DNA from: Colocasia esculenta
Taxonomy: Eukaryota; Streptophyta; Magnoliopsida; Alismatales; Araceae
Direction: 5' to 3'
Length of the DNA: 64,000 bases
NCBI GenBank assembly: GCA_014218235.1
Contig: CM024753.1
Coordinates: 2,728,001 to 2,792,000 of the forward strand
Below are positions 22,903-34,766 of this stretch, one piece after another; the first letter of the stretch is position 1, and the number at the start of each line of letters is the position of its first letter. The position numbers were made by a program, and so were the translations under genes. Below the pieces are notes generated by a model. It was not told the origin of the DNA. It made no database searches and saw nothing but the letters and a program-made list of their open reading frames with translations.

Positions 22903-24680
22903 CAAATACGGATAACTGCCCGGCTTCTTACAAGTTACAATATTTAGATTACGTTAAATTATCGAGTACTAGTTGATGTCGGCGGGCACCTAATTAAGGT
23001 GTACGTGGTACCCGCCCTCGAAGCTGAGCGGACTCTACAATTAAACAGACTAGGTGTACTCACTTGTGGAATCTGCCTTATTACCAGGGTAGGTCCATCT
23101 GCAAGTGCCCACATAGGAGGACATTTATTTATTTTTTTTCCCCTTAAATTATACATATATAGGGCTCTTGGCAACTGTGTTGTCTCCCCCACTTTTTACC
23201 ACGGGACTAGCAATCTCAACTGTGTGCTAGGCATGTGTCACCTCCAAGAGATTTTGGTCCACCCCCAATATAGATCTTTCGGGCCCATTAGGACCTGAGG
23301 GGCCGTCGTGGCAAGGAATTGATGGCTTTCCCAAAAGGTGAGAAACGTTGAGCTTGTCGGTCGTACTGTACAGCTGAGTTTTCATCCACCCAAGAATTTG
23401 GGCATGCTGGGCGTCGATATATATCCTCTCGCGAACAAGGGCAACTCACTGCCAAATGCCAACTGATCAGGTTGGCTTGCCCCTGAGATCACCCATATAT
23501 TCAGCGGAAAAGGAGGGTCAAGATGGCTTAATATATATACCCGAGATGCTTGTGTGCCCTCATGCATGGTCACCTTCAATTAATCCCGATATTGGAATTG
23601 GCATATATATATGATGCTTATCCTCGTGAAATGTTGTACTTCACTCCAATTGCATGAATCAATATATTCTCCGACATGTTGATGATTAGGTGATCGAAGA
23701 TCGACAAATTAATACGTGACGACATGAATCTTCTGCAGACAAGGGAGAGAATTGTTATGAAACTATTTCTTTCACTTATTTCACTTGTAGCAGCGTGTGT
23801 AGACTCAGAAATCAGTCCGCCATACCACCTTCAATGGGCTTCCAGTTCAGCCAACAAATTAAATCAGCAGACTCTGAAGAGAAATAGGGGTTTCGAGGAG
23901 CGATAAAAAGTGGAACTCCCGCGAAAGTTCGTAGCAAAGAAGCATTTGCATGCATGCAGAGAACAATTAATTTCAAAGTCGCAAACTATTCTAAAAGCAT
24001 CTTGCAAATTTGATTCTGGGGAGGAGAGCCGGGAGCCCGGTTTTGATTATCCTATTCTATATATCTTAAATTTTAAGTTTGATAAGATCCTAATACATTT
24101 TTATACTTTTTCCATCTCTTAGACATCTAATTGCATAAAACCATGTCTTAAACTTACATTGTCATATATACCCTTTTCGGAGACCTCTAACTCGGTATAT
24201 CCGGCTCCGTTACCCTTCGTGTATCAGTGGTGGCCCACACTGGCAGTCTAGACTAATCATATCACTGTCAACATCACCCGCTCTATATCCATCGCCTAGG
24301 AGATCTATGACCGCCCCTACTGTAGGGGGCAGTGAAAGCGTGTAAGGGGGAAGTAGGAGAGAGTAGAGGTACCAGGAGGTAGATAAGCGGGCCAGCAAGT
24401 GGAAAAGACTATACAGGAGAGAGGAACAACAGATGGGCCAAGAGACTGATCTAGTACACAGTGAAGAAGAGGAAATATTGAAATATATATATATATATAT
24501 ATATGTAGGGAGGAAGGGGGAGCAGGGGGGGGGGAGAGCCACTGGTGGCGCTCCCTCCCCTCCTAGGAAAACCTCTTGAGTAAGGTGACGGGACCGTCGA
24601 AAGTTGACAACAAGATCGTCTAAGGGCGCGGAAGAAATTGTTGGGTAGAAGAAAAGTGATTGCAATTTTTAGAAAAATTC
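22903..24680. other. Gene-free spacer
   Basis: No recognised gene. Short (TA)n tracts occur, and a purine-rich stretch at 24310-24540 is open on the minus strand for 151 codons without any recognisable domain. Confidence 0.4.
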
Positions 24681-24687
24681 AAAGTTT

Positions 24688-25443
24688 TGTAAGAGAGTGT
24701 GTCTCGTGTGTTTATGGATTTTGTCTCATATAAAAACCCAAGTAAGGGAGTGGCTTTTATAAGTTCTTGTGGTTCTAAGGATTTGTTCTTATGAAATTAG
24801 AAGGAGATATGCCCAAAATCACACATGCATGCCCACCCGCCGAGTTGGGCTGGGCATGCGGCGCGCGTGTGAGGTGGCTGTGGGCCTTATTGGGTCATCA
24901 CTCTTTTGCCAATCTATTTTTTTCCTTTTTGTTTGGAGGGCTTGTGGGACACGCCCATTCCTGAAGATGTGAACCGGCGTGTAGGGGGGTATGGGCGGTT
25001 GTTATAATGAGAGAGAAAGAAATCGAGTGGTCTTAGTCTTCTTCTCGAAGAAAACTCTCTGCGGTCTCCGCTCAGTCTCCGTCTGCAATGCCATGAACAC
25101 CACCGGGGAATAGCTCTTTGCTGGTCGCATCTTGCCTTCGCCCTCAACACAGACGTCGCCGTCGACGTGCCGCGCCTTCCCCTCTACTACGAACTGCCTC
25201 ATTCTCTACGTCGTCGGTGTTCAATGCATACTTTTTTTTACCCTACATTCCGTAGAGATCATTTCATACATATTAGATAGCTTTCGTTTTACGAGATCAA
25301 CAGTGTGCGACTGTCATCTCATTAGATGTGGTTGTACTTTGGGAGAAGATTGTTGTTTTCCTTTTCGTACCTATAGTGGGGGAGCAATATATTTTGTAAG
25401 GCAAGTTCCTTTTGGAACTCCTCCACTGCTCCTATATATATAT

Positions 25444-25460
<17 letters not shown>
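24688..25460 (+). mobile_element. Possible LTR fragment
   Basis: The block TCTCATATAAAAACCCAAGT followed by GAGTGGCTTTTATAAGTTCT (24724-24765) resembles the promoter part of many plant Ty1/copia LTRs. The later G/C-rich section (25050-25200) and the AT-rich end fit an LTR layout. Exact ends, target-site duplication and internal domains were not found, so this is a resemblance only. Confidence 0.33.
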
Positions 25461-25474
<14 letters not shown>

Positions 25475-25796
25475 TATGTTCATATTTTCAACATGTCTAT
25501 TTTGATTATCTATTGTTATTCTCTTAGAGCGATGTCTCTGTTGATTTATATAACTTGTTTCATGTCGTTATATTTACACTTTATATATATATTATATAAG
25601 AAAGATTTATTACACTTACACTTACTATTGTACTTAAAGTGTAATACGATTAAATAATAATCTATATGATGCTCCTCACATGAAGAGTGATAAAATAACA
25701 ATCTAATTACTAGATATCACATGAATTTGTTATCTAATCATATTTAAGTACAATATGAAAGTATAATAAACATTTTTCTCTATTATAAATTAAATG

Positions 25797-26236
25797 GCCA
25801 GTTTGACAGGGGGTAACTAGGGATTACCCCTGGCTAAAGTGCAAAAAGCACTTTGGGGAGGGGGGTGAGTCTACCCAGGAGTAACCTGGTTAAAACCAGG
25901 TTACCGGGGTAACTCTGCCCCACCTCAGGAGGTGGTGAGGTGGGGCAGAGTTACCCGCGTGGGTAACTTTTGTTTTTTTTTGAAAATTTAATAAAAATAT
26001 TATTAAATTATAAATATTATTTATTATATATCTCTGAAAATTATCTTACTTTTTAATTGTACAAAAAAAATTGAGTCAAAGTTCTAAATTGACTAAAAAA
26101 ATAAAAAGTGAGTAAACTTACCCTTGATTAGTGGTGATTAGTGGAGTAAATTGTCAAAATAAAAGTGGATAACTTTTTAGTTAAAAAACCCATAGATAAA
26201 CTACCCGTGGATAGTTTAACCATGAATCAAACTAGC
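25797..26236. mobile_element. Probable MITE upstream of CYP707A
   Basis: The left end reads GCCAGTTTGA, and the right end read inward reads GCTAGTTTGA; beyond 10 bp the inverted similarity is weak. The left third holds a cluster of perfect hairpins and the right two thirds is AT-rich. No target-site duplication was seen, so the boundaries and superfamily are provisional. It ends about 200 bp upstream of the CYP707A TATA box. Confidence 0.45.
25810..25956. repeat. Cluster of four perfect hairpins
   Basis: Four consecutive inverted repeats: GGGGTAA/TTACCCC (25810-25830), AAAGTGC/GCACTTT (25836-25854), GTAACCTGGT/ACCAGGTTAC (25881-25904), and a perfect 21-bp stem (arms 25907-25927 and 25936-25956, 8-base loop). 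Three of the four stems contain the same GGTAA/TTACC core. Confidence 0.93.
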
Positions 26237-26434
26237 GCGGAGCGTTAACTTACTCCAAGCGGCTGCCTAGATTTTTTCTGATGACCGCAGTTTAGAGAGA
26301 GGGAGAAGATTGTCTTTTTCTATTATTATTATTATTGTTTAATAATTGAATTGTTAAGAGGTTTATGGGAGGCGAGAGAGGGAAAGTTTACACAGGCTGT
26401 GTCCCGTTCGCTGCTACATCCATGGTCCGCGCCC

Positions 26435-26442
26435 TATAAATA
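26435..26442 (+). promoter_or_regulatory. TATA box of CYP707A
   Basis: TATAAATA lies in a GC-rich context (GCGCCCTATAAATACCC), 247 bases upstream of the chosen ATG. A start about 30 bases downstream would give a ~220-base pyrimidine-rich leader. It is the only good TATA match between the upstream MITE and the coding start. Confidence 0.7.
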
Positions 26443-26574
26443 CCCTCCCCATCCCACCCCATTTCCCCCAACCATACCCCCTCTCCTCCTCCCTCCTCAG
26501 GGCCTTCAGGCACTCCTCTGCTCCTTCCCCCCGCCACAAAAAGACGAACCTCTATCTCCTCCTCCATCATCGTC

Positions 26575-26576
<2 letters not shown>

Positions 26577-26622
<46 letters not shown>
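26577..26622 (+). repeat. (TC)n tract in the CYP707A leader
   Basis: An uninterrupted TC repeat of about 45 bases between the TATA box and the start codon, so probably within the 5' untranslated region. Pyrimidine-rich leaders are common in plants; this one is a likely length-variable site. Confidence 0.9.
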
Positions 26623-26625
<3 letters not shown>

Positions 26626-26688
26626 GTAGTCGGCCATCCCATCGCCTTCCTCCTCCTCCTCTCCCGCAACGACCTTGCAGGTGTCTTG

Positions 26689-29650
26689 ATGCTTTGGACC
26701 TTGGGTTGCACCATGAATACTACTACGGCTGCCACCTACACTACCATTAATGGCGCCACCACCACCGGCGTCTCCATGTGGCTGTTCCTCCTCCTCTGCC
26801 CTCCCGTCCTCGCCCTCCTCTGCTCGAAGCTCCTCCGCGCTTTCGGTCTCTCCCCGCTGGCTGCTGCCCGACAGAAGCTCCCCCTGCCGCCGGGCACCAT
26901 GGGCTGGCCCTACGTGGGCGAGACCTTCCAGCTCTACTCCAAGAACCCCAACGCCTTCTTCGCCGAGAAACAGAAGAGGTTCGTTGCCTGATTTCGCTCG
27001 CTGCTGTCGTCTCATCTTCAGGAGCGAGTGAAGATAACAAGTGGAAAAAAAAAGATGTTCTCTTCTCTTCTCTTTTCCGCCGGCGGCACCACATTGCCGA
27101 CGCTCCGTCGAACTTAAAAACGCACCCCAACTATACTCCTCCAAGCGTTTTTGGGTCGGAACCAGCTACTTCTTCATATTATGCTAATTTTCCGATGTTA
27201 TTCTGCTGCGGTGGCGGCGCGCTGCAGGTATGGCTCGGTGTTCAAGACCCACATCTTGGGCTGCCCCTGCGTGATGATATCCAGCCCCGACGCCGCAAAG
27301 TTCGTGCTGTCCACCAGGGCCACCCTGTTCAAGCCTACCTTCCCCGCCAGCAAGGAGCGCATGATCGGTCGCCAGGCCATCTTCTTCCAGCAGGGAGACT
27401 ACCACGCCTGCCTCCGCCGCCTCGTTGTCCGCGCCTTCGGCCCCGACGCCATCCGCGACAAGGTTGCCGGTGTAGAAGCCGCCGCCATCGCCGCCCTCCG
27501 CTCCTGGAATGGCCGCCTCATCAACACTTACCAAGAGATGAAGACAGTAAGCACCCCCTGGAGACCCTCAAATCCTCTCTTTTCTGTCTGTCTTCTTCTG
27601 CTTCTTATATATTAAACTTCCCCCGTTCCCCCTGCTTCTTTCTGGCCAATTTAGATTTCCCAAGTAGAGGATTTTTTTTTTTTTCAGTCCATGGGGAAGA
27701 GAAAGGGAAGGGGGTCACCTTTTGTTGTTGTTGTTGTTGTTGTTGCTCTTCTTTTTCTTTCTGTTATACAACACAGTAATCCTAATCCACCTCTGTTTTT
27801 TTATTTTTTTTCTTCTCTCTTCTTCTTCTTCTTCTTCTTCTTCTTCTTCTTCTCCTTTCTCCTGCGACTCTCTGTCAATCTGCAGTACGCCTTCAACGTG
27901 GCACTCCTGTCCATATTCGACAAGGACGAGCTCTGCTACATAGAGGAGGTGAAGCAGTGCTACTACACGCTGGAGAAGGGCTACAATTCAATGCCCATCA
28001 ACCTCCCGGGGACCCTCTTCCACAAGGCCATGCGGGCCCGCCGGCAGCTGGCTGAGCGGGTGGCGGAGATCATTGCCTCCCGGAGGAAGAGGGGAGTGGC
28101 GGCCACCGATCTCCTGGGCTCCTTCATGGAGGGGAAGGAGGCCCTCACCGACGACCAGATCTCCGACAACATCATCGGCGTCATCTTCGCCGCCCGCGAC
28201 ACCACCGCCAGCGTCCTCACCTGGATCGTCAAGTATCTCACTGAGAACCCCAGATTCCTCCAGGCCGTCACAGTAAGGCCCTTGCCTTTCCTTCTCCCTC
28301 CCCGGCCACTGCACGCCTCTGTCTACATCTACTGTAGTCTGAGCTTGCTCCTTTGTTGTTCATTCTTTTAACTTGCAATGGGGGGTTCGCAGGAGGAGCA
28401 GGAGGAGGTGAGGAGGAGCAAGGAGCAGGCGGAGGAGGGAGACAAGTGCCTGACTTGGGCCCACACCAAGAAGATGCCCATCACCTCACGGGTGATCCAG
28501 GAGACGCTGCGGGTGGCCTCCATCTTGTCCTTCACATTCCGAGAAGCGGTGGAGGATGTGGAGTACCAAGGTAGGTGCGCGGGCGTCTGTGAAGAACTCT
28601 AATTTGCTTTTTATTTTTACTTCATGTGCTCTTGTGGAAACAAAGATTAATTAGAACGACCACCTCCGAAATGGAGGCGGCCATCAACAAATTTTTAGGC
28701 CGACATGGCATGCTCACGATAATCTCCTCTGTTGTTGTTTGTGGTGGCTTGATTGCAGGGTATCTCATCCCCAAGGGATGGAAGGTGTTGCCGCTGTTCA
28801 GGAACATCCACCACAGCCCCGACTTCTTCTCCGAGCCCGATAAGTTTGATCCCTCCAGATTCGACGTAAGAACACGGGTTAGAGGAGAAGAAACGACATC
28901 AAATTAAAGACAGATGATGCGCCCCCTGCCTGCCCCACTTATGCCTAATTCCTCCTTTTTTGTGACTGTTGCTGCTGCAGGTGGCTCCCAAGCCCAACAC
29001 CTTCATGCCATTTGGCAACGGGACCCATTCATGTCCTGGCAACGAGCTAGCAAAGCTGGAGGTTCTGGCCCTCCTCCACCACCTCACCACCAAGTACAGG
29101 TACCATGAATGAGAGTTATAAGAGATATAAGGATGGAAACAAACAATAGGAAGAAGCGCAGGCCAACATCTTCACCATCACAGTTGCGGAGCCCACATTG
29201 CACCCCTCTCTTTCTCTCTCCCCCAGAATCAAAGAAGATTCACCAACCCTCCTTCCAGCTTGCTCTGTCCTGAGGAAGGGCCATGTCCCCCCTCCACGAC
29301 AGGAAGCTGCCCTCCTCTGGAGTACGGTTGACCATCTGGTACCATCTGATGTGTATATATTTTATATATACATACATATATATATATATGTGTGTGTGTG
29401 AGAGGAGAGAGAGAGAGAGAGGTGGGGGACCGGAATCCACATTCATCCACATCCCATATGCACACCCCTTCACTTCAAAGCTCATAAGTTCATCCCCTTT
29501 TTTGTTACTTTCTGTCACGCTGACTCGTGTTATTGCGTCTTCTTTCTCTGCTGTAGGTGGTCGCTCCCGGAGTCGGGGAATGGGATCCAGTTCGCCCCAT
29601 TCGCGCTCCCCATGAACGGGCTCCCCATGAGGGTGTCGCTCAAGACATGA
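26689..29650 (+). CDS. CYP707A: Abscisic acid 8'-hydroxylase, cytochrome P450 CYP707A
   Basis: Catalyses 8'-hydroxylation of ABA, the first step of its breakdown to phaseic acid, at the ER membrane. Exons are 26689-26978, 27228-27546, 27886-28272, 28393-28570, 28759-28865, 28981-29099 and 29557-29650. All introns are GT-AG, and the join gives 497 codons without a break. Motifs: membrane anchor (~31-46), hinge LPLPPGTMGWP (64-74), I-helix FAARDTTAS (304-312), K-helix ETLR (369-372), PSRF (423-426), and heme loop FMPFGNGTHSCPG (435-447) with ligand Cys445. FKPTFPASKERM and LEKGYNSMP are typical of CYP707A. The first ATG adds ~29 residues before the anchor compared with usual family members. ATGs at codon 9 or 30 are alternatives, and codon 30 would leave a family-typical 468 residues. 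Intron 2 holds (TTG)n and (TTC)n runs. Family assignment is certain; the member number is not. Confidence 0.95.
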
Positions 29651-29967
29651 TCAGCACCAACCCTGCGAGGAAGCAGAGCCGTCTGCAGAACAACTCTGCG
29701 CACGGAGACATGGCGGTCGACAGCATTGCCATTTTATTCTTGACATCGCTATTATTGCCAGTGGAGCGGAGGGAGGACTTGCTGCAGCATGCGCTCTCAT
29801 CTCATAACAAATTAACAACATATTATTATATGTGAGACACGCATGCTCGGCAAAGGGATCGTCGTGAAAAAGGCGCACACACAACACGGACTGGCTTTGG
29901 AGAAACAACGCCGGCAACCGTTGTGGGCGATCAGACATTTCACTTTTTTTTTAAGGAAAAAAAGAAA

Positions 29968-29973
29968 AATAAA
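29968..29973 (+). terminator. Candidate polyadenylation signal
   Basis: AATAAA about 320 bases beyond the CYP707A stop, followed by an A-rich run. It is the first canonical hexamer downstream, but plant signals are loose and no 3' end is known. Confidence 0.3.
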
Positions 29974-32170
29974 CCAAGTGCAAAGGAAAAAAAAAAAAAA
30001 AAAAGCTCCGTCTCCCTCTTCCCCTCCCCATGCCAATATTTAAGCAAAAGGCAACATGGAAGACGCATCGAAGGAGATGCAATCCCAAAGGGGACTATAT
30101 ACCTACTATTAGGTGCCTTTTGTTATACATAATAGATTATATATATGATAATATGTATATCTTTTTTGCTTTTGTTTTGAAAGGAGGAGAAGGCCCTCCT
30201 GCCCCTAATCCCCCCAGGAAATCGGAGAATTCATGTTAATTGTACAGGCCTTGCCCGATTCATACAAATAAGGATGAAGAGAAAAAGTGAAACCGGGGAA
30301 ATATTAATTGTTGTTGTTGAAACATGTCAAAAAGATGCTCATTTCATTCATAGATATGACTTGTTCCCGGAAAGACAGCGGCGGCACCAGAAGGGCAGAA
30401 AAAAGGGCAGTGTGACAGCATTCCCCGTCGCCACGATCCTTCCATCAGTCTTCCTCTCTTGTGTGTCACCTGACCCCCTCCATTATATTACTAGGAACAA
30501 GAGAAAAATTTTGGGAGGGACAAGGACACATGCATGCATGTTGTTGGGAAGAAGATTGCAAGCAGCCGATCATGTACGACGAGACCCCATCATATGCATG
30601 GATGATTCATAATTATCCTCTTGTCCCTCGCTTGGTTGCCGCGGCTTCTTCTCCCTTCTCGTATATGATAAATAGATCATATCAGATATTTCCCCTCCTC
30701 TTCCAAAAGCTTACAAAAAAAAGAAACGGAAACCGCCCCCTATTCCCAAGGAAGAGTGGAAAGAAAGGGAAGATAACGATGGATAAGATTAGACGGCCTC
30801 GTCGCCGGGATGGGGAGAGTATAGTTAGGTGGCGATGAACACTGTTTGGAGCATGCGTCAGCTGCTGCTGCTGCTGCTCCCTGGCTGTCATGGATGGACG
30901 CCTCCCCAGTCAAGTCACGAACACGGCCAGAGGAGGGCAACCAACTGGGAGCTGACTTGGTGAGGGGGACAGCGAGAAGAGAGCTGTCAAATGGCACACC
31001 AAAACTGCCCTGCTCCCCCCGCAACACCTCCTCCTCCCACAAGAAGTCGTCATCTCCGTAATCTTAGATGTTGGCATAAACATCCACGTCTAGCTTTGTC
31101 GTCCCTCGCGCCTGCCTCCTAACACCCCCGAAGGCAACTTTTGTGTCTGAACCAGTCTAACTTTGATCATTCACGACCTGAATTAACTAAAAGGATGACT
31201 CTGCTGCCGCTGCTACTGCTGCTGGAAGGGACGGGGCCGGAGAGGCAGACTGCAGTCGATGCAACACGTGACCCAGCCCAGCCCAACCCAACCCAACCCA
31301 ACCCAAGTAGCATTGTAGGACAACCAGCCAGCACACAGAACCGATCGCCTCTCCTGTTGTATGTCGTCTGAGATCGAAGTTTCCTTCTTTTCCCACCGAG
31401 GAACAGGAACAGGCGTAGATTTTATAAAACTAAATTTGATTATTGTTATGTGGAGAAAAAAATTTATTAAGCTGACTGAATAAAAACTTTACGACCAACC
31501 TAATTAGTCGGACATGGAATCTCATAAAATGTGGAACTCGACCTCTGGTCAGATGCCGAATAATCCACACGGCGTTTAATCTATACGGTCGACATAGCTA
31601 GGTAGAAAATCTCTCTGTTTTTGTTTTTTTTGTGTGTGTGTGTGGTGGTGGGGAGTGGTGAAGGGACCCCCGCCCGGGGGACATTAAATAATAACAGCCA
31701 CATTTTCTTTGTTTTCGAGCCCCGGGGGGTGCTGGCAGTGAGCGAGCAACTTCACTGCCATATGCAAGACGACGGCAGAACCCGTTCAGGTTACCAAAGG
31801 TCACATATATACCCAGTTAAATATGTGTTCAATCATGTACATTTGTATCCATTCGCAGATACGATAAAATGCGTGTTGTGGGGGGAGGGGGGATATGCGT
31901 GGCAGGCATCAGCTGTCCCCCACCCCTTGCCCGCAGAGAAGCTTTAACCTATATTTGTCGCCCCCTCGCTGCATGCCCCTTGCCGGATCGACGATGGTAT
32001 CCTGGTTTTGAGTCGATTACCGCTGCTGTCGCAAGCACAGCGTGCATTGTATGTAGATCAAAGCACATGTCTACTGACGCAGTAGGAAGCTCAAACTGTC
32101 GCCATCTATATACTTCTCTTTTTTCCCCTCCCCATCTCTGCCAGATCTTGGCAAAATATTCAACGTCTAT

Positions 32171-32208
<38 letters not shown>

Positions 32209-33511
32209 ATACCACACCCATTTCCCCCTACGTTTTGCCCTACATTTCTCATGGTGATAGGCGATATATAGCAGGCGGAGGATGAGATGATCTAGGTGGT
32301 GGGGTCTCTTGAGCATGCACTAGTCTCGTATATATATTTGGTTCTCTCTTACATAAAATGAAGCATGAGCTTATATTTATACCTACATCTCCTTTTTGGT
32401 AATTAATTAGATAAGTACCCCTTTCAGAAAAATCAATTCATTCTACTCTAGCTAGAGAGATCGAATGAGAATAACCCTAGGGCCTTCTTCACTTATTTGA
32501 AAGGTCGTGCGTCTTTCCTTGAATTGGCCCGTCTAACAAATTAATGATTACCAAGTTGTAGTAAATTAACTCATATATACTACAAATGAGATATTATACA
32601 AGATTGGAGCAGTAGTTCAAGCTTGTCTCCTCCTTGCTTTCTCTGTGGTGCCCACGAGCGTATAATATCATTATTGTTTTCCACTGTTGATTTTGGGAAC
32701 TTAATTCATTGGTCTATGTATATATCGTTATCTAGCAGGTTACGCTTTCGGCACGGCACGTTGTTATCTACAGCTGTGAACTCCCTGTCCGTTATTGTAG
32801 GTCGACTTTTAGATTAGACCGCAAAAAGAGAGAAAATTTCATTAATATAACCTGTTTCACATGAGCCAATTCATCCCCATTATAAATTCGGCGGGTGGGA
32901 GGCGAAGAAGTGAGCTAATTATTATCTAGTTTGGAAGAACAGATCCGACTTGGGTTGGATTATTTGAACTGATCCTAGCTTTTTAACCATCAAACTAGCT
33001 GGCTAGCTAGGTTCGATTACAAGCTCCTGCAGGTCTCGGCTCATCTCGACTTCCCCTGCAACAACTCATGTCAGAGGAGAGAAAACTAATATATGTGCTC
33101 GTATTAGTTATATAATCTTTAGCAAAGTTGGATGATCAGATCTCATAATTAATTGGCGCTCAGCATCTCTTCGACAGCAGATGTATTATATATTATTGTT
33201 GCTATGATTATTATTATATATGCATGCACCGTCGATCATGTAAACTAATGTGTGTGTTGGGGGGGGGGGTATGTACCGAGCTGCATGTGTTCGCTGCTTG
33301 CACGCCTCTTCGTACAGTACCTTAATCACACATATCGATCGTACACTCACTCCGTAACATGACGGTACAAATCACGCTTTAATATGACCCCTACAGCATA
33401 TATATATATATATATATATAATCAATCGATGGGCATCCTCCTCCCCAAAGTAATATTTAAATCCCAACATTATGAAAGGGAGACGCTGCGCATGTTATAT
33501 CATATAAACAA
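29974..33511. other. Gene-free spacer
   Basis: No recognisable gene. Small repeats only: a (CCAAC)n tract at about 31280-31305, (TC)n followed by (CA)n at 32170-32207, and short (TA)n runs. Open frames of 100-140 codons show no domains. Confidence 0.45.
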
Positions 33512-33661
33512 GAGAAAGGCTTGTTGCACTTTCTAAGTGTATTTTTTGTGTACTTTGCACTTCTTTAATTGGCCAATGTGTTATTGACACATTATGTCCA
33601 TCTAATGAGAAATGCAAAAATACACAAAAAATGCAACAAAAAAATGCAACAAGTCTTTCTC
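33512..33661. mobile_element. Mutator-like MITE, subfamily B copy 2
   Basis: A 150-bp element. The left end is GAGAAAGGCTTGTTGCACTT, and the right end read inward is GAGAAAGACTTGTTGCATTT. A perfect 9-bp duplication TATAAACAA (33503-33511 and 33662-33670) flanks it. The terminus closely matches subfamily B at 21679. Confidence 0.9.
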
Positions 33662-34285
33662 TATAAACAAATAGCTAGGGAAGTGTCTCAAATATAACGA
33701 CTGGTTATATGTATTTGTTAATATTGTACGTGTACACACGCACATATGTAATTAAGTATAATACATCGGTGATCCAGTAGTGTGCACGTTCAGCGATCAA
33801 AAGACCGTACTTCCAAAGTCGCCTGTTCACCAACCTCAATATTCACTGCTGCTCATGATCTTAATTTAAAGAAGAAGAAAAAAATGAAAGCATTACTGAT
33901 CACATCAAAACACAATTCAAACCGAAGCACAGAACCTTTCAAATTAACTCTAGCTAGCTAGCTACGTATGTGTATAGACATAGATGAACGAAGATATATA
34001 TATGGCACATGATCAGAGAACATGTACTGATTGAAGATTTATTTGGGAGGAGGGAGGATATCGAGCTTAATTTCAGACAGCCTCCTCTGGGTTAGTTTTG
34101 TGTGTGAGCAGGTAGTAGCGGTCCATATACTAAGGAACTCGATCGATGGCCCGGTCTACACACACGCTGCGTCGTGCATGTTGACGCGCAACATTCTTCA
34201 TGGGACCGGGCATGCCTTGATTGACCAGCTCCACATTCCATTTCTTATTTTTTATTTGAGTAGTATATATATTATATATATATAT

Positions 34286-34710
34286 ACTTGCTCCCGATCG
34301 ATCGAGGAAGCTTCTGGTGATCAGGGCCGATCGAGGGCACACGTACCCTCTCTCCCAATCTCTCACCGTACGTTTCCCTGCATCATCAGTACACCACATG
34401 ACAGCCACAACACACAACTTATAATTAAGCAGCTCAATATCGATCTTAATTATATAGCTTGCCAGCCAGACAGGTGGAGGGAGGGTCTACGTACGTGGGG
34501 ATTGAAGAGGGAGATTCCACCTGTCTGGCTGGCAAGCTATATAATTAAGATCGATATATGAGCTGCTTAATTATAAGTTGTGTGTTGTGGCTGTCATGTG
34601 GTGTACTGATGATGCAGGGAAACGTACGGTGAGAGATTGGGAGAGAGGGTACGTGTGCCCTCGATCGGCCATGATCACCCAGAAGCTTCCTCGATCGATC
34701 GGGAGCAAGT
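34286..34710. repeat. Long near-perfect inverted repeat (candidate hairpin RNA locus)
   Basis: The left arm 34286-34478 and right arm 34516-34710 are reverse complements over about 193-195 bases, with only about three small differences (near 34317, 34326 and 34440). The loop is 37 bases. Both arms continue outward into alternating TA. If transcribed, either strand would fold into a ~195-bp double-stranded stem. I recognised no known conserved microRNA sequence in the arms. Because the ends merge into (TA)n, no target-site duplication can be tested. It could be a foldback transposon, a recent inverted duplication, or a long-hairpin small-RNA locus. Confidence 0.93.
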
Positions 34711-34733
34711 ATATATATATATATATAATATAT

Positions 34734-34766
<33 letters not shown>

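Noticed and set aside
22477..22947. 156-codon plus-strand frame opposite eL21
   Set aside because: It is the antisense shadow of the eL21 coding region.
26778..27779. 333-codon plus-strand frame across CYP707A exons 1-2
   Set aside because: It is out of frame with the P450 reading frame, crosses two clear GT-AG introns, and is an effect of GC-rich sequence.
34286..34710. Known conserved plant microRNA precursor
   Set aside because: I compared the arms by eye with common conserved plant microRNAs I remember and found no match; the stem is also much longer than usual.
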